From Shouchella rhizosphaerae (GTDB taxonomy: Bacteria; Bacillota; Bacilli; Bacillales; Bacillaceae_D): a stretch of 64,000 nt of DNA. The translations under genes were made by a program, and so were the position numbers. The DNA is taken from NCBI RefSeq assembly GCF_900142675.1, contig NZ_FRBS01000001.1, positions 868,001-932,000 on the forward strand, given 5' to 3'. Within the stretch, counting starts at the first letter, position 1; each line of letters begins with the position of its first letter. Positions 42,393 through 52,543 of the stretch are shown in pieces. The notes under the pieces were generated by a model. That model was not told where the DNA came from and did not search any database. It saw nothing but the letters and a program-made list of their open reading frames with translations.

Positions 42393-44525
42393 TTATTCGT
42401 TCGCTGTATCTTTTGCTTCTTCTTTTTCTAGCTTTTCCCGTTGTTCTTTTAACAGGACTTTGCGAGACAAATTAACTCGTCCTTGATTGTCAATTTCAGT
42501 GACGCGAACATCTACTTCATCACCGAGCTTAAAGACATCTTCGACTTTGTTGATCCGCTCTTCAGCAATTTGTGAGATATGCAGCAAGCCATCCTTGCCT
42601 TTAAACAGTTCGACAAAGGCACCAAACTTTTCAATGCGTTTGACTTTCCCATGGTATGTTTCGCCGACTTGAACTTCTCGAACAAGATCTTCAATGATTT
42701 GTTTCGCTTTTTGGTTCATGGCGGTATCTAGGGAAGAAATGTAGACAGTGCCGTCTTGCTCAATGTCTATTTTCACGCCTGTTTCCTCAATAATTTTATT
42801 GATGACTTTGCCACTTGGTCCAATGACATCGCGAATTTTGTCAGGATTGATCGTTAGCGTCAAAATTTTTGGCGCATACTCCGACAACTCGGCACGAGGT
42901 TTGTCAATGGCCTCCATCATGTTGCTTAAAATTTTCATTCGGCCTTGTTTTGCTTGTTCAAGGGCTTGTTCGAGCACTTCCCGGTTAATGCCGGAAATTT
43001 TTATATCCATTTGCAAAGCTGTAACGCCATTCGCTGTGCCAGCGACTTTAAAGTCCATATCGCCAAGCGCGTCTTCCATGCCTTGGATATCAGTGAGCAC
43101 CGTCATATGTTCCCCTTGTTTGACAAGCCCCATCGCAATGCCTGCCACTGGCGCTTTAATTGGCACACCTGCGTCCATCATCGCTAACGTGCTTGCACAA
43201 ATGCTCGCTTGTGAAGTTGATCCGTTCGACTCCAACACTTCAGATACGAGCCGGATCGTATAAGGAAACTCTTGCTCACTTGGAATGACTTGCTCAAGCG
43301 CACGTTCGCCAAGGGCTCCATGACCGATTTCCCGGCGTCCTGGCGCGCGAATCGGACCGGTTTCGCCAACGCTAAACTGCGGAAAATTGTAGTGGTGCAT
43401 AAACCGCTTCGTCTCTTCGATGCCCAAACCATCTAGCACTTGTACATCGCCAAGGGCACCAAGCGTACAGACACTAAGTGCTTGTGTTTGTCCTCTTGTA
43501 AAGAGACCGGAGCCATGTGTACGAGGCAACAGCTTGATTTGTGACGAGAGCGGGCGGATTTCATCAACGCCTCGTCCATCAGGACGGATTTTTTCGACAG
43601 TAATTAAGCGACGGACTTCTTCCTTCACGAACATTTGCAAAATCTCTTTTACTTCATCCACATTGATGCTGTCATCGTCTGAATGTTGTTCCACTTGTGC
43701 AGCAATGATCTCATCGATCGCATCTTGACGCGCGTGTTTTTCCGCAATCCGAACCGCTTCTTTGATGCTCGCTTCCGCGCTTTCACGCAAGCGTGCTTCC
43801 AATTCAGCGTCAAAAGTTTTCAGCTGCACTTCACGTTTTTCTTTGCCGCAAACTTCCACCACTTTTTCTTGGAAAGCAATCATTTTTTTAATGTTCTCAT
43901 GCCCGGCTAAAATGGCTTCTAACATTACGTCTTCTGGGACTTCTTTAGCACCGGCTTCGACCATGTTGATCGCTTCTTTTGTTCCAGCAACAGTTAGGTC
44001 AATGTCGCTCTCTGCAAGTTGAGCTGGCGTTGGGTTCATAATGAATTCGCCATTAATTCTTCCAACAGTCACACCAGCAATCGGCCCTTCAAACGGAATG
44101 TCAGACACACACAGAGCCAGTGATGAACCGATCATTGCTGCCATTTCAGGAGAGGCGTCTTGGTCAGAGCTCATCACAATGCTGATTACTTGGACATCGT
44201 TACGAAACCCGTCTGGAAACAGCGGTCGAATTGGACGGTCAATCAAACGGCTTGTTAAAATCGCCCGTTCGCTTGGACGCCCTTCCCTTTTAATAAACCC
44301 ACCTGGAATTTTTCCCGCTGCATATAAACGTTCTTCATAATTGACCGTTAACGGAAAGAAAGGAAGGTCTTTCGGTTCTTTTGAAGCAGTCGCTGTTGAT
44401 AGAACAGCAGTATCGCCATAACGGACGAGAACCGCTCCGTTGGCTTGTTTGGCTAATTGACCGACTTCGACACTTAATGTCCGGCCAGCCCAGTCAATTG
44501 AAAACTCATGACGTTCTTGATCCAT
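42393..44525 (-). CDS. pnp: Polyribonucleotide nucleotidyltransferase (PNPase)
   Basis: PNPase is the main 3'-5' phosphorolytic exoribonuclease of Bacillus. The 710-residue protein has two RNase PH domains (about residues 10-215 and 310-545, with the conserved [23 protein letters not shown] and [16 protein letters not shown] segments), a linker helical domain, a KH domain ([17 protein letters not shown]-like, about 560-615) and a C-terminal S1 domain ([21 protein letters not shown]). The acidic tail is typical. It follows rpsO as in most bacteria, with the rpsO terminator between. With RNases J and Y it gives this window three major mRNA decay enzymes. Confidence 0.98.
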   Translation of the reverse strand: MDQERHEFSIDWAGRTLSVEVGQLAKQANGAVLVRYGDTAVLSTATASKEPKDLPFFPLTVNYEERLYAAGKIPGGFIKREGRPSERAILTSRLIDRPIRPLFPDGFRNDVQVISIVMSSDQDASPEMAAMIGSSLALCVSDIPFEGPIAGVTVGRINGEFIMNPTPAQLAESDIDLTVAGTKEAINMVEAGAKEVPEDVMLEAILAGHENIKKMIAFQEKVVEVCGKEKREVQLKTFDAELEARLRESAEASIKEAVRIAEKHARQDAIDEIIAAQVEQHSDDDSINVDEVKEILQMFVKEEVRRLITVEKIRPDGRGVDEIRPLSSQIKLLPRTHGSGLFTRGQTQALSVCTLGALGDVQVLDGLGIEETKRFMHHYNFPQFSVGETGPIRAPGRREIGHGALGERALEQVIPSEQEFPYTIRLVSEVLESNGSTSQASICASTLAMMDAGVPIKAPVAGIAMGLVKQGEHMTVLTDIQGMEDALGDMDFKVAGTANGVTALQMDIKISGINREVLEQALEQAKQGRMKILSNMMEAIDKPRAELSEYAPKILTLTINPDKIRDVIGPSGKVINKIIEETGVKIDIEQDGTVYISSLDTAMNQKAKQIIEDLVREVQVGETYHGKVKRIEKFGAFVELFKGKDGLLHISQIAEERINKVEDVFKLGDEVDVRVTEIDNQGRVNLSRKVLLKEQREKLEKEEAKDTANE

Positions 44526-44658
44526 GAATGTGTACTCCTCTCGTACAACTAAAATTCTTCTTTCTTATTATGACCGAATCAGAACAAGTTTAAAAGAGTG
44601 AAATTAGGGTCGTTTTCCATTTTTCTAAGCTTGTCGCCTGCTAACGGAAGGCATGAAG

Positions 44659-44689
44659 AAAAAAGCGGGAGATCATCCCCCGCTTTTTT
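44659..44689 (-). terminator. Terminator after rpsO
   Basis: AAAAAAGCGGG pairs with CCCGCTTTTTT (11 bp) around a 9-nt loop, with a T-run on the minus strand. It lies 7 nt beyond the rpsO stop. Confidence 0.92.
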
Positions 44690-44695
44690 GCAAAA

Positions 44696-44965
44696 CTATC
44701 GACGCAAGCCAAGCTTGTCAACAAGGTTACGGTAACGCGTTACGTCTTTATTACGTAAATAAGTTAGCAAGTTACGACGTTGACCGACCATTTTCAAAAG
44801 GCCACGACGAGAGTGGTGATCTTTTTTATGCGTGCGCAAGTGATCGTTCAAAGTGTTAATTTGCTCCGTAAGAATAGCGACTTGGACTTCTGGAGAACCA
44901 GTGTCTGTCTCATGCGTTTTAAATTCTGCAATCAATTCATTTTTACGCTCTTGTGTCAATGCCAT
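44696..44965 (-). CDS. rpsO: 30S ribosomal protein S15
   Basis: S15 binds 16S rRNA at the h20-h21-h22 junction early in 30S assembly. The 89-residue product is standard length, with family segments [32 protein letters not shown] and the basic C-terminus VDKLGLRR. The frame is open for 135 more bases upstream, but AAGGAGGTGG precedes ATG at 44965. A sigma-A promoter and a leader with a strong hairpin lie upstream; S15 often represses its own mRNA through such leaders. Confidence 0.98.
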   Translation of the reverse strand: MALTQERKNELIAEFKTHETDTGSPEVQVAILTEQINTLNDHLRTHKKDHHSRRGLLKMVGQRRNLLTYLRNKDVTRYRNLVDKLGLRR

Positions 44966-45042
44966 CAGAGCCACCTCCTTTTCCCTAAAACCCCAATCTC
45001 CGAGCAAACGGTGGTGAGTCGTTTTGCCAAGAAACGGGTATC

Positions 45043-45066
45043 GTGTCCGCATGGGGATGCAGACAC
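45043..45066 (-). promoter_or_regulatory. Hairpin in the rpsO leader
   Basis: Two 10-base arms (45043-45052 and 45057-45066), with one G-U pair on the RNA and a CCCC loop, lie at the predicted 5' end of the rpsO transcript. The element may be part of an S15 autoregulatory structure or a 5' stabiliser. Confidence 0.55.
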
Positions 45067-45072
45067 TTTCTA

Positions 45073-45101
45073 TGATAGCTTGATTGATCTGCAAATGCAA
45101 G
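45073..45101 (-). promoter_or_regulatory. Sigma-A promoter of rpsO
   Basis: On the minus strand TTGCAT (45096-45101) is followed after 17 bp by TATCAT (45073-45078). The predicted leader to the ATG at 44965 is about 100 nt. Confidence 0.7.
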
Positions 45102-45206
45102 CGTTCATTTTATCTTCTTTGCCTGTAACCACATCGCAAAAATCACTTGGACGCGCTAAAAACGTAGGCTTCCCCTTAAAGACGTTAACTGTTTAGGTGT
45201 CCGCAC

Positions 45207-46157
45207 TTAGCCATTGGCCGTATGTTGCTTGAAAAACTGCAACGCCGTGGCACGGTCACGGCCAAGCTGTGCTTTGATTTCATCAATGCCGCTAAATTTT
45301 TGTTCCGAACGAATCCGTTCGTAAAACGCGACTTCCACCGTCTCCCCGTATATCTCCTGATTGAAGTCGAAAATGTTCACTTCCACGATTGGCTTTGCTA
45401 AATCATCGACAAATGTTGGTTTATAGCCGATGTTCGCCATTCCTTCGTATGTGTTGCCCGCATGTGTCAATGTGACAACATAGACGCCTGTTTTCGGCAC
45501 GATGAACCGCTCTTTTGCAACAATGTTTGCAGTCGGATAGCCAATTAACCGTCCCCGTGCGTCTCCATGGACAACTGTTCCAGAGAAAACATACGGGTAG
45601 CCGAGGAGGCTGGCCGCTTCACTGACATTTCCTTCTGACAGCTGTTTACGAATACGCGTTGACGAAATCTTTTCTTGCTCATCGCTCACTTGTTCGACCG
45701 TTGTATGCGTAAAGCGCCCGTTCGCATAACGGTCAATATCGTCCATCTTGCCTTCCCCTTTAACGCCGTATGTAAAGTCAAAGCCTGCCACCACATGCTT
45801 GACGTTTAAACCAATCACGAACCGCTCAATAAAAGCTTGTGGCGTCAGTTTCGAAAACGCCTTCGTAAAATGGACAACGTAGACAACGTCGACCCCTAAC
45901 GCCTTTAGGCGCGCCACTTTTGCTTGCAGAGGCGTCAAATAATCAATTGGCTGATCCGGTTTACCAAGCACTTCTTTCGGATGGGGGTAAAACGTCATCA
46001 CCGCAGACTGAATGCCCCGTTTAGCCGCTTCTGCTTTAGCGGTTTCGATGACCGCCTTGTGCCCTTTGTGAACGCCGTCAAAATAGCCAAGAGCCATAGC
46101 TGTTGGCGCTGGGGCCTCTATGTGGCTAATTGAATCTAGATCTAGCTCCACTACCAC
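45207..46157 (-). CDS. ribF: Bifunctional riboflavin kinase / FAD synthetase
   Basis: RibF (RibC in B. subtilis) converts riboflavin to FMN and then FAD. The 316-residue product has the N-terminal nucleotidyltransferase domain with ALGYFDGVHKGHKAVI and TFYPHP, the STRIRKQL motif, and the C-terminal flavokinase domain with GRLIGYPTANI. The open frame extends back through truB. Here the start is placed at GTG 46157, 7 nt after AAAGGGGG and just past the truB stop; another GTG lies one codon upstream. The resulting length equals the B. subtilis enzyme. No FMN riboswitch is seen upstream. Confidence 0.95.
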   Translation of the reverse strand: MVVELDLDSISHIEAPAPTAMALGYFDGVHKGHKAVIETAKAEAAKRGIQSAVMTFYPHPKEVLGKPDQPIDYLTPLQAKVARLKALGVDVVYVVHFTKAFSKLTPQAFIERFVIGLNVKHVVAGFDFTYGVKGEGKMDDIDRYANGRFTHTTVEQVSDEQEKISSTRIRKQLSEGNVSEAASLLGYPYVFSGTVVHGDARGRLIGYPTANIVAKERFIVPKTGVYVVTLTHAGNTYEGMANIGYKPTFVDDLAKPIVEVNIFDFNQEIYGETVEVAFYERIRSEQKFSGIDEIKAQLGRDRATALQFFKQHTANG

Positions 46158-46176
46158 CACTTTTCCCCCTTTACCG

Positions 46177-47085
46177 TTAAACATGACAAAATAACGTTTC
46201 TGGTTTAATAAGTCCAGCCTTTGTTGGATGTGCTTGATACAATGCCAAGCAATCTCCTTGTTCATTATAAAACAAAAAACGCCCATCTCCAAAAGAAGCG
46301 CTTTTCTCCAGGACAGCACCATTGCGTATTCGTTTTTCCAGTTCCTTATCGGCAGTGACCCGTGGAAAATGCTGAAGAGCCGTATCAAGGGGGCGCAACT
46401 TATTCAGGCGCTCATCCAAACTCATTTCCGCAAATGCAGATAAAGGAATGGCATCTGCTTGTGTAAACGGGCCAGATGCTGTCCGTGTCAGCTTTGACAT
46501 ATGGGCAGGGTAGCCAGCTTTTTTGCCTATATCAACGGCAAGCGTACGGATGTAAGTACCTTTTGTACATGTGACAGAAAAGGCAAACGAAAAACAACCT
46601 GGCTTCGCAGTTGTTATTTCCGTCAATGTCAACGCTTTTATTTCCACTGTGCGCGTTGGCCGCTCGACTTCGATGCCAGCTCGAGCGTATTCATACAAGC
46701 GTTTGCCGTTTACTTTTACAGCCGAATAATAAGGGGGTGTCTGCTCAATTTTGCCGATAAAGGCTTGCAGCAACGCTTCAATTTCCGTACGCGTAAACGG
46801 TTTATTGACGCGTTTCTCTTCTACGACTTCACCGTGTGCGTCTTCCGTTGTCGTCGCCACGCCGAATGTGACTTCCCCTATATACGTTTTATCGTAATCG
46901 GACATGTATTTGACCACTTTGGTCGCTTTGCCGATGCAGATCGGCAAAACGCCATCCACTTCGGGATCGAGCGTCCCTGTATGGCCGACTTTCCGTGTTT
47001 GAAACCATTTCCGCATTTGGTGGACACAATCGTGGGATGTCCATCCTTTCGGTTTGTCCAGCACCACAATCCCTGTTGGCTCCAT
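46177..47085 (-). CDS. truB: tRNA pseudouridine-55 synthase TruB
   Basis: TruB makes pseudouridine 55 in the T arm of tRNAs. The 302-residue protein has the catalytic-Asp segment VGHTGTLDPEVDGVLPICIG (about residues 33-52), the KTYIGEVTFG strand, and a small C-terminal PUA-like region. ATG at 47085 has GGGAG 8 nt upstream; an ATG two codons earlier is too close, and the longer frame is unsupported. It lies between rbfA (87 bp) and ribF in the conserved infB operon order. Confidence 0.96.
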   Translation of the reverse strand: MEPTGIVVLDKPKGWTSHDCVHQMRKWFQTRKVGHTGTLDPEVDGVLPICIGKATKVVKYMSDYDKTYIGEVTFGVATTTEDAHGEVVEEKRVNKPFTRTEIEALLQAFIGKIEQTPPYYSAVKVNGKRLYEYARAGIEVERPTRTVEIKALTLTEITTAKPGCFSFAFSVTCTKGTYIRTLAVDIGKKAGYPAHMSKLTRTASGPFTQADAIPLSAFAEMSLDERLNKLRPLDTALQHFPRVTADKELEKRIRNGAVLEKSASFGDGRFLFYNEQGDCLALYQAHPTKAGLIKPETLFCHV

Positions 47086-47172
47086 CAACATCACTCCCTG
47101 TCTTACTAAAAAAAGAAAGGATAGCGTCAGTGCGCTACCCTCAGGAGAACGTCTGCGCGCTCTCCTTTGCAA

Positions 47173-47529
47173 CTACTCGTTCGAATCATTTTTATTCAAA
47201 TCGCGCAATAAGCTTTCAATTCGGTTGCCGTATTGGATCGATTCATCGAACGAAAAACTGAGCTCAGGTGTTTTCCGAAGGCGAATGCGCTTGCCCAATT
47301 CCGTACGGATAAACCCCTTTGCCTTTTCAAGGCCGGCAAGGGTCGCTTTGCGTTCTTCCTCATCACCGAGCACCGTAATAAAAGCCGTCGCTTGTTGTAA
47401 ATCCCCTGTGACATCTACCCCGGTCACCGTGACAAAACGGACACGGGGGTCTTTAATATCGCGAATAAGGATGTCACTCAATTCTTTTTTCATTTGTTCG
47501 CCGACGCGAACAGCACGGTTATTCGCCAC
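47173..47529 (-). CDS. rbfA: 30S ribosome-binding factor A
   Basis: RbfA is a KH-type protein that helps mature the 5' end of 16S rRNA. The 118-residue product has the family start ([17 protein letters not shown]), [15 protein letters not shown] and [15 protein letters not shown]. The start is GTG at 47529 with AGAGGTG. It follows ylxP by 25 bp and precedes truB. The rbfA-truB gap contains two short inverted repeats of uncertain meaning. Confidence 0.96.
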   Translation of the reverse strand: MANNRAVRVGEQMKKELSDILIRDIKDPRVRFVTVTGVDVTGDLQQATAFITVLGDEEERKATLAGLEKAKGFIRTELGKRIRLRKTPELSFSFDESIQYGNRIESLLRDLNKNDSNE

Positions 47530-47554
47530 AATCGATCACCTCTACTAATGGGAA

Positions 47555-47833
47555 TCACGCCCACTCCCAGTTGGTCAATGTGCGCTCAGCCGCTTCTGCC
47601 TGATCAATTATCGCCAATGCGCGTAATAGTTCAGCTTCAGCGCTTTTTTTACTAGCAGCAACTGCGCAAAGCGACAGCTCTGCGCGTTGCCAAGTTTGTT
47701 GGTAACCTGTTTCTGCTGCTGAAACATTGCAACGTTGCCTCACTTTGCGAAGCACGCTTTGCAAGACGGATCGTTTATCCTTCAATGACTGTGCCTCATA
47801 AATGAACAGCTCGCAGCGGACACTGGCCATCAT
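47555..47833 (-). CDS. ylxP: YlxP-like protein (DUF503)
   Basis: This 92-residue alpha/beta protein belongs to the DUF503/YlxP family, whose gene sits between infB and rbfA in many Firmicutes and may take part in ribosome or RNA metabolism; no biochemical role is established. The segment LKDKRSVLQSVLRKVRQRCNVS is typical. Its ATG overlaps the infB stop codon by 1 nt (TAATG), which suggests coupled translation. Confidence 0.9.
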   Translation of the reverse strand: MMASVRCELFIYEAQSLKDKRSVLQSVLRKVRQRCNVSAAETGYQQTWQRAELSLCAVAASKKSAEAELLRALAIIDQAEAAERTLTNWEWA

Positions 47834-50118
47834 TAGGCACGTTTCACTTCTTCCATGACATACGCTTCTATCATGTCGCCTTCTTTAATGTCATTGAACT
47901 TATCAAGCGTAATTCCGCATTCATAGCCAGCCTGCACTTCTTTAGCATCGTCTTTATAGCGTTTAAGAGCGTTCAGTTCGCCTTCATAAATGACAATGCC
48001 GTCACGAATCAAACGGACAGAAGAATTGCGGGTGATTTTTCCTTCTGTTACATAAGAACCGGCAATCGTGCCGACTTTCGAAACTTTGAATGTCGTCCGT
48101 ACTTCCACTTGGCCGATGACTTTTTCTTCAAACTCAGGATCAAGGGCGCCTTTCATTGCCTGTTCAATTTCGTCAATCGCATTGTAAATAACACGGTGGA
48201 GACGAATATCGACGTTTTCGGCTTCAGCCACACGTTTGGCGTTCACATCAGGGCGAACGTTGAACCCGATGACAATCGCGTTGGAAGCAGACGCCAAAAT
48301 AATGTCTGATTCCGTGATCGCACCCGCGCCAGTGTGGATGATATTGACTTTTACGCCTGCCACATCAATTTTCTCCAACGATCCTTTCATCGCTTCAACT
48401 GAGCCTTGGACGTCGGCTTTGATGATGACATTAATGTCTTTAACATCCCCTTGCTGAATTTGGTTAAACAAGTCATCCAAGCTTACTTTTGACGATGCTG
48501 TTAAGTTTTGCTCCCGATAACGGGCCATTAGCCCTTCGCCTAATTGGCGGGCTTTTTTCTCGTCTTCAAATGCTTGGAAACGGTCCCCCGCTTGCGGCAC
48601 TTCGTTTAAGCCTGTAATTTCCACTGGTGCAGACGGTCCTGCTGTTTTGACGCGGCGGCCGACATCATTCACAAGCGCACGCACGCGGCCAAATGTGCTG
48701 CCGACAACGACTGCGTCCCCGACATTCAACGTCCCGCTTTGAACAAGAAGCGTGGCAACTGGGCCGCGCCCTTTATCAAGCTGTGCTTCAACAACTGTAC
48801 CTGTCGCGAGTTTGTCTGGGTTGGCTTTAAATTCTTCCACTTCGGCAACGAGTAGAATCATTTCAATTAACTCATCAATGCCTTCACCCGTCAGTGCTGA
48901 AACATTAACAAAAATCGTGTCGCCTCCCCAAGCTTCAGGGACAAGCTCAAACTCCGTTAACTCTTGCATCACTCGATCTGGACTTGCTGTTTCCTTGTCA
49001 ATTTTGTTGACAGCGACAATAATCGGCACTTCAGCCGCTTTCGCGTGGCTGATCGCTTCTTTCGTTTGCGGCATGACGCCATCGTCAGCAGCCACAACAA
49101 GAATCGTAATGTCCGTCACTTGCGCGCCCCGGGCCCGCATTGTTGTAAAGGCTGCGTGACCTGGTGTATCTAAAAAGGTAATTTTTTTACCTGAGTGTTC
49201 AATTTGGTAAGCGCCAATATGCTGAGTAATGCCTCCTGCTTCCCCCGCAGTCACTTTCGTGTTACGGATTGAATCAAGCAGCGTTGTTTTTCCGTGGTCG
49301 ACATGGCCCATAATTGTCACAACTGGCGGGCGCTCTTTTAATTCTTCCTCTTTATCTTCACGATCATACAACTCAATATCGAGCTCATCCACAATCACTT
49401 CTTCTTCGACTTCCACCCCATAATCAGCGGCCAACAATTCAATCGTATCTTTGTCAAGCTCCTGGTTAATGGTAGCCATAACCCCAAGACCGATTAATTT
49501 CTTAATCAATTCAGAGGCTTCACGATGGAGCTTAGCGGCAAGTTCACTGACCGTATGGGAACCTGAAATTGTAATTTTTTCAGGCAGCGGCATTTGCTGA
49601 TGATTGACTTTTGACTGCGGACGACGCTTTCCGCCACGGTTGCCATGGTTGCGGCGATTTTGGTTATTTCCTGGACGGCGGTTGTTGCTGCCTGGACGCC
49701 CTTGGCCACCAGGACGGTTTCCGCCACGGTTTTGGTTTGGTTTCCCAGCTTGCGATTTTGCGGCGCCACTTTGGTTATTGCTCGCTTGGCTTGGGCGTTT
49801 CGTTTGCCCTTGAGATTGACTTTGCTGATTGTTTTGCGGGCGCTGCTTTTGTCCTTGGTTTTGCTGGTTGTTTTGTGGGCGTTGCTTTTGCCCTTGGTTT
49901 GACCGTTGATTTTGGCTATTTTGCTTTTGGTTACTAGTGGACCCTTGCCCTTTTGCAGCGGCAGGCTTTCCTGCTTGCTTTGCTTTGTTTAATGTTTCTT
50001 CATCAATTGCTGACATATGATTTGACACTTCCACACCCATTGATTTTAAACTTTCGATTAGTTGCTTGCTTTGAACATTATTTGCCTTCGCGTATTCATA
50101 GATTCGCACTTTTGACAT
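47833..50118 (-). CDS. infB: Translation initiation factor IF-2
   Basis: IF-2 is the GTPase that brings fMet-tRNA to the 30S subunit and promotes subunit joining. The 761-residue protein has an N-terminal IF2N-like domain ([19 protein letters not shown]), a long basic Gln/Asn/Gly/Arg-rich linker (about residues 55-170) with a direct repeat, a second IF2N domain, then the G domain with GHVDHGKTT (about residue 270), DTPGHAAF and NKID, followed by EF-like and C-terminal tRNA-binding domains. It lies in the conserved rimP-nusA-ylxR-ylxQ-infB-ylxP-rbfA-truB-ribF run. Confidence 0.98.
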   Translation of the reverse strand: MSKVRIYEYAKANNVQSKQLIESLKSMGVEVSNHMSAIDEETLNKAKQAGKPAAAKGQGSTSNQKQNSQNQRSNQGQKQRPQNNQQNQGQKQRPQNNQQSQSQGQTKRPSQASNNQSGAAKSQAGKPNQNRGGNRPGGQGRPGSNNRRPGNNQNRRNHGNRGGKRRPQSKVNHQQMPLPEKITISGSHTVSELAAKLHREASELIKKLIGLGVMATINQELDKDTIELLAADYGVEVEEEVIVDELDIELYDREDKEEELKERPPVVTIMGHVDHGKTTLLDSIRNTKVTAGEAGGITQHIGAYQIEHSGKKITFLDTPGHAAFTTMRARGAQVTDITILVVAADDGVMPQTKEAISHAKAAEVPIIVAVNKIDKETASPDRVMQELTEFELVPEAWGGDTIFVNVSALTGEGIDELIEMILLVAEVEEFKANPDKLATGTVVEAQLDKGRGPVATLLVQSGTLNVGDAVVVGSTFGRVRALVNDVGRRVKTAGPSAPVEITGLNEVPQAGDRFQAFEDEKKARQLGEGLMARYREQNLTASSKVSLDDLFNQIQQGDVKDINVIIKADVQGSVEAMKGSLEKIDVAGVKVNIIHTGAGAITESDIILASASNAIVIGFNVRPDVNAKRVAEAENVDIRLHRVIYNAIDEIEQAMKGALDPEFEEKVIGQVEVRTTFKVSKVGTIAGSYVTEGKITRNSSVRLIRDGIVIYEGELNALKRYKDDAKEVQAGYECGITLDKFNDIKEGDMIEAYVMEEVKRA
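49822..49899. repeat. 39-bp direct repeat inside infB
   Basis: Two adjacent 39-bp units (49822-49860 and 49861-49899) differ at only a few positions and keep the reading frame. They encode a duplicated 13-residue Gln/Asn/Lys/Arg/Pro block in the IF-2 linker. Confidence 0.85.
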
Positions 50119-50131
50119 ATACGTACCTCCA

Positions 50132-50440
50132 TTATTGGCTCAGTAATGCGGCGATTTTCTTCGCAAATCCTTCACTCCTTATGCCTATTGCCACGCGCGT
50201 TTCTTTACCGATCGCTTGCCCAAGCGCAAAACGGTCGCTCGTTTGATAGACTGGGATTTTATAATAGCCGCATTTGTCCTTGATTTTCTTTTCGGTATTG
50301 CTGCTAGCATCGCCAGCAAGGATCACCATTGACAGCTCCTGTTTGCGAATCGCGGCAAGAACCAATTCTTCCCCTGTAACAAGCTGTCCGGCACGTTGGC
50401 ATAAGCCAAGGAGCGAGAGCAGCTTTTTATCGTTGCTCAC
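50132..50440 (-). CDS. ylxQ: YlxQ, L7Ae-family RNA-binding protein
   Basis: The 102-residue protein has the L7Ae/L30e/S12e fold signature ([24 protein letters not shown]), typical of K-turn-binding proteins, although B. subtilis YlxQ is reported to bind K-turns poorly compared with its paralogue YbxF. Its exact role is unsettled. Its start overlaps the end of ylxR by 4 nt, and it lies 13 bp before infB. Confidence 0.92.
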   Translation of the reverse strand: MSNDKKLLSLLGLCQRAGQLVTGEELVLAAIRKQELSMVILAGDASSNTEKKIKDKCGYYKIPVYQTSDRFALGQAIGKETRVAIGIRSEGFAKKIAALLSQ

Positions 50441-50712
50441 CGCTTTTTCACCTTTACCCGCTCTGCAATCAAGCGGTCATAGTCGTCTGCGGTCACTTGC
50501 ACTTGCAAATGGCGCGTTAGGCTATCGCGCTTTTTAGCCTTGTTAAACACGTCTTCACTGTTCGTCAAATAAGCGCCCCGGCCATTCCTTTTGCCAGTTG
50601 GGTCCAATTCGACTGTGCCTTCAGGTGTGCGCACGATCCGCACAAGTTCTTGCTTTGGTTTCATTTCATTGGTCACAATGCATTTTCTCAGCGGTACTTT
50701 CCGTTGTTTCAT
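50437..50712 (-). CDS. rnpM: RNase P modulator RnpM (YlxR)
   Basis: The 91-residue YlxR-family protein has the conserved KCIVTNEMKPKQELVRIVR and GRGAYLTNS segments. YlxR of B. subtilis was recently shown to bind RNase P RNA and modulate its activity, hence the name RnpM; this assignment is by family. It follows nusA by 21 bp and overlaps ylxQ by 4 nt. Confidence 0.92.
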   Translation of the reverse strand: MKQRKVPLRKCIVTNEMKPKQELVRIVRTPEGTVELDPTGKRNGRGAYLTNSEDVFNKAKKRDSLTRHLQVQVTADDYDRLIAERVKVKKR

Positions 50713-50733
50713 GCGATTTTCCGCCTCCTGCTC

Positions 50734-51840
50734 CTAACGTTCATTTTCCTCATTTGTGAATTCTTCTAACTCATCATTTTCATTTTCCTCATCAAGAAGG
50801 CCAAGCTCACGGGCTTCTGATTCGCTTTTTATATCAATTTTCCAACCTGTCAGCTTAGCGGCCAATCGGGCGTTTTGGCCTCGTTTGCCGATTGCTAAAG
50901 ACAGCTGGTAGTCAGGGACGATGACTTGTGTCATTTTTTCCCCTTCAAGCACATTGACTTTCATTACTTTTGCTGGGCTAAGGGCATTGGCCACATAGAC
51001 AACTGGGTCTTCTGACCATTCAACAATGTCAATTTTTTCGCCTTTGAGTTCATCGACAATTGTCTGTACCCGTTGGCCCCGTTGGCCTACACAAGCTCCG
51101 ACTGAATCGACTTCGGGGTTGTCGGAGTGGACGGCGATTTTCGAGCGATCCCCCGCTTCGCGAGAAACCGATTTAATTTCTACGGTGCCATCGTAAATTT
51201 CCGGCACTTCTAATTCAAACAAACGCTTTAAGAGCCCAGGATGGGTGCGGGAAATTAAAATTTGCGGGCCTTTTGTCGTTTTTTCGACTTTCGTAATATA
51301 TGCTTTGATGCGGTCATTATGTTTGTACGTTTCATTCGGCATTTGTTCAGACAGCGGCAAAAGCGCCTCAACTTTCCCTAAGTCAACGTAAATAAAGCGA
51401 TGGTCTTGACGTTGGACAATGCCGTTCATAATATCTTCTTCACGGTCAATAAAATCAGAATAAATGATGCCCCGCTCTGCTTCCCGAACACGTTGCGTGA
51501 CGACTTGCTTCGCCGTTTGTGCAGCAATTCGGCCAAAGTCTTTTGGTGTGACTTCAATTTCGACAATATCGTCGACTTCATAATGCGGATTAATCCGCTG
51601 CGCTTCCGCTTCTGAAATTTCCAAGCGTTTATCAAATACTTCTTCCACGACGACTTTGCGGGCAAACACGCGGATGCTGCCATTGTCCCGATTCACATCA
51701 ACGCGCACGTTTTGCGCTTGGCCGAAGTTACGCTTATAGCCAGAAATAAGCGCAGCTTCGATTGCTTCAATAATGACTTCTTTTTTGATGCCTTTGTCTG
51801 CTTCAAGTGTTGACAAAGCTTCCATAAATTCGCTGTTCAT
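50734..51840 (-). CDS. nusA: Transcription termination/antitermination factor NusA
   Basis: NusA binds RNA polymerase and nascent RNA and modulates pausing, termination and antitermination. The 368-residue protein has an N-terminal RNA-polymerase-binding domain, an S1 domain (about residues 135-200), and KH1 and KH2 (about 230-345, with [19 protein letters not shown] and [16 protein letters not shown]). There is no C-terminal acidic repeat domain of the E. coli type, as usual for Bacillus. ATG at 51840 follows AAGGGAGG. It lies 30 bp after rimP. Confidence 0.98.
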   Translation of the reverse strand: MNSEFMEALSTLEADKGIKKEVIIEAIEAALISGYKRNFGQAQNVRVDVNRDNGSIRVFARKVVVEEVFDKRLEISEAEAQRINPHYEVDDIVEIEVTPKDFGRIAAQTAKQVVTQRVREAERGIIYSDFIDREEDIMNGIVQRQDHRFIYVDLGKVEALLPLSEQMPNETYKHNDRIKAYITKVEKTTKGPQILISRTHPGLLKRLFELEVPEIYDGTVEIKSVSREAGDRSKIAVHSDNPEVDSVGACVGQRGQRVQTIVDELKGEKIDIVEWSEDPVVYVANALSPAKVMKVNVLEGEKMTQVIVPDYQLSLAIGKRGQNARLAAKLTGWKIDIKSESEARELGLLDEENENDELEEFTNEENER

Positions 51841-51870
51841 GGAAAGGAACCTCCCTTATTTCGCTTGCAA

Positions 51871-52341
51871 CTAGAGCAGGATCGACAGCCGCGCATTTGC
51901 CACTTTCGCGTATGGCACGGTGTAGGTCACTGTTCTTGTTTTGTTTTTTCCTTCAATAACAAGCGTGGCGTCTTCAAATGATACAAGGACGCCTTCAAAC
52001 GCTTTTTGGCCGTCAATTGGTTCATACGTTGTCACGTACACGCCTTTGCCGACTGCTTTTTTTACATCCGCTTCTTTTTTTAGCGGCCGCTCTGCCCCAG
52101 GGGATGACACTTCTAGAAAATACGCCTCTTTAATCGGATCCACCTCATCCAAGACTTCGCTCAGCTTTTCACTCACAGCTTCGCAATCATCTAAGTTGAC
52201 CCCTCTGTCTGCGTCAATAAACACACGCAAATACCAATTAGGCCCTTCTTTTTTATATTCTACTTCCACGAGTTCCAAATGAAGTTCGCGGACAATCGGC
52301 TCTGCGAGTTGTTCTACGGTACGAGAAACATTTTTACTCAA
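51871..52341 (-). CDS. rimP: Ribosome maturation factor RimP
   Basis: RimP aids 30S subunit maturation. The 156-residue protein has the two-domain family layout: N-terminal part with [22 protein letters not shown] and [27 protein letters not shown] at the boundary, and an SH3-like C-terminal part. The start is TTG at 52341 with AAAGGAGG upstream. It is the first gene of the nusA-infB operon and lies 202 bp after polC, separated by a terminator. No clear promoter was recognised in the gap. Confidence 0.96.
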   Translation of the reverse strand: MSKNVSRTVEQLAEPIVRELHLELVEVEYKKEGPNWYLRVFIDADRGVNLDDCEAVSEKLSEVLDEVDPIKEAYFLEVSSPGAERPLKKEADVKKAVGKGVYVTTYEPIDGQKAFEGVLVSFEDATLVIEGKNKTRTVTYTVPYAKVANARLSILL

Positions 52342-52440
52342 TCGCCAATTCCTCCTTTACATCATTAAAAACGTATCCGCTTCTAGAACAGGCATACACA
52401 ACAGGAGACGCTTTTAAACGCCGAACCCGCAATGCGAACA

Positions 52441-52467
52441 AAAAGAGTGGGTGCCCCCCACTCTTTT
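52441..52467 (-). terminator. Terminator after polC
   Basis: AAAAGAGTGGG pairs with CCCACTCTTTT (11 bp) around a 5-nt loop, with TTTTT on the minus strand. It closes the uppS-to-polC unit before rimP. Confidence 0.88.
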
Positions 52468-52543
52468 CTCCATCATCGTATGCTAACTATTACCATAAAC
52501 GATTGTACCACATAAGCACTACGCTTGCAAGGCAAGCCCGTCT

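Noticed and set aside
44966-45206. FMN or lysine riboswitch, T-box or tRNA near ribF, rpsO or the dap genes
   Set aside because: I looked for conserved riboswitch and T-box motifs in the ribF, dapG, dapA and proS upstream regions and saw none.
46158-46388. Long N-terminal extension of ribF
   Set aside because: It overlaps truB coding sequence in another frame; the ribosome site and the family length support the GTG at 46157.
49822-49899. Possible CRISPR-like repeat
   Set aside because: Only two adjacent units with no spacers, in frame inside infB.
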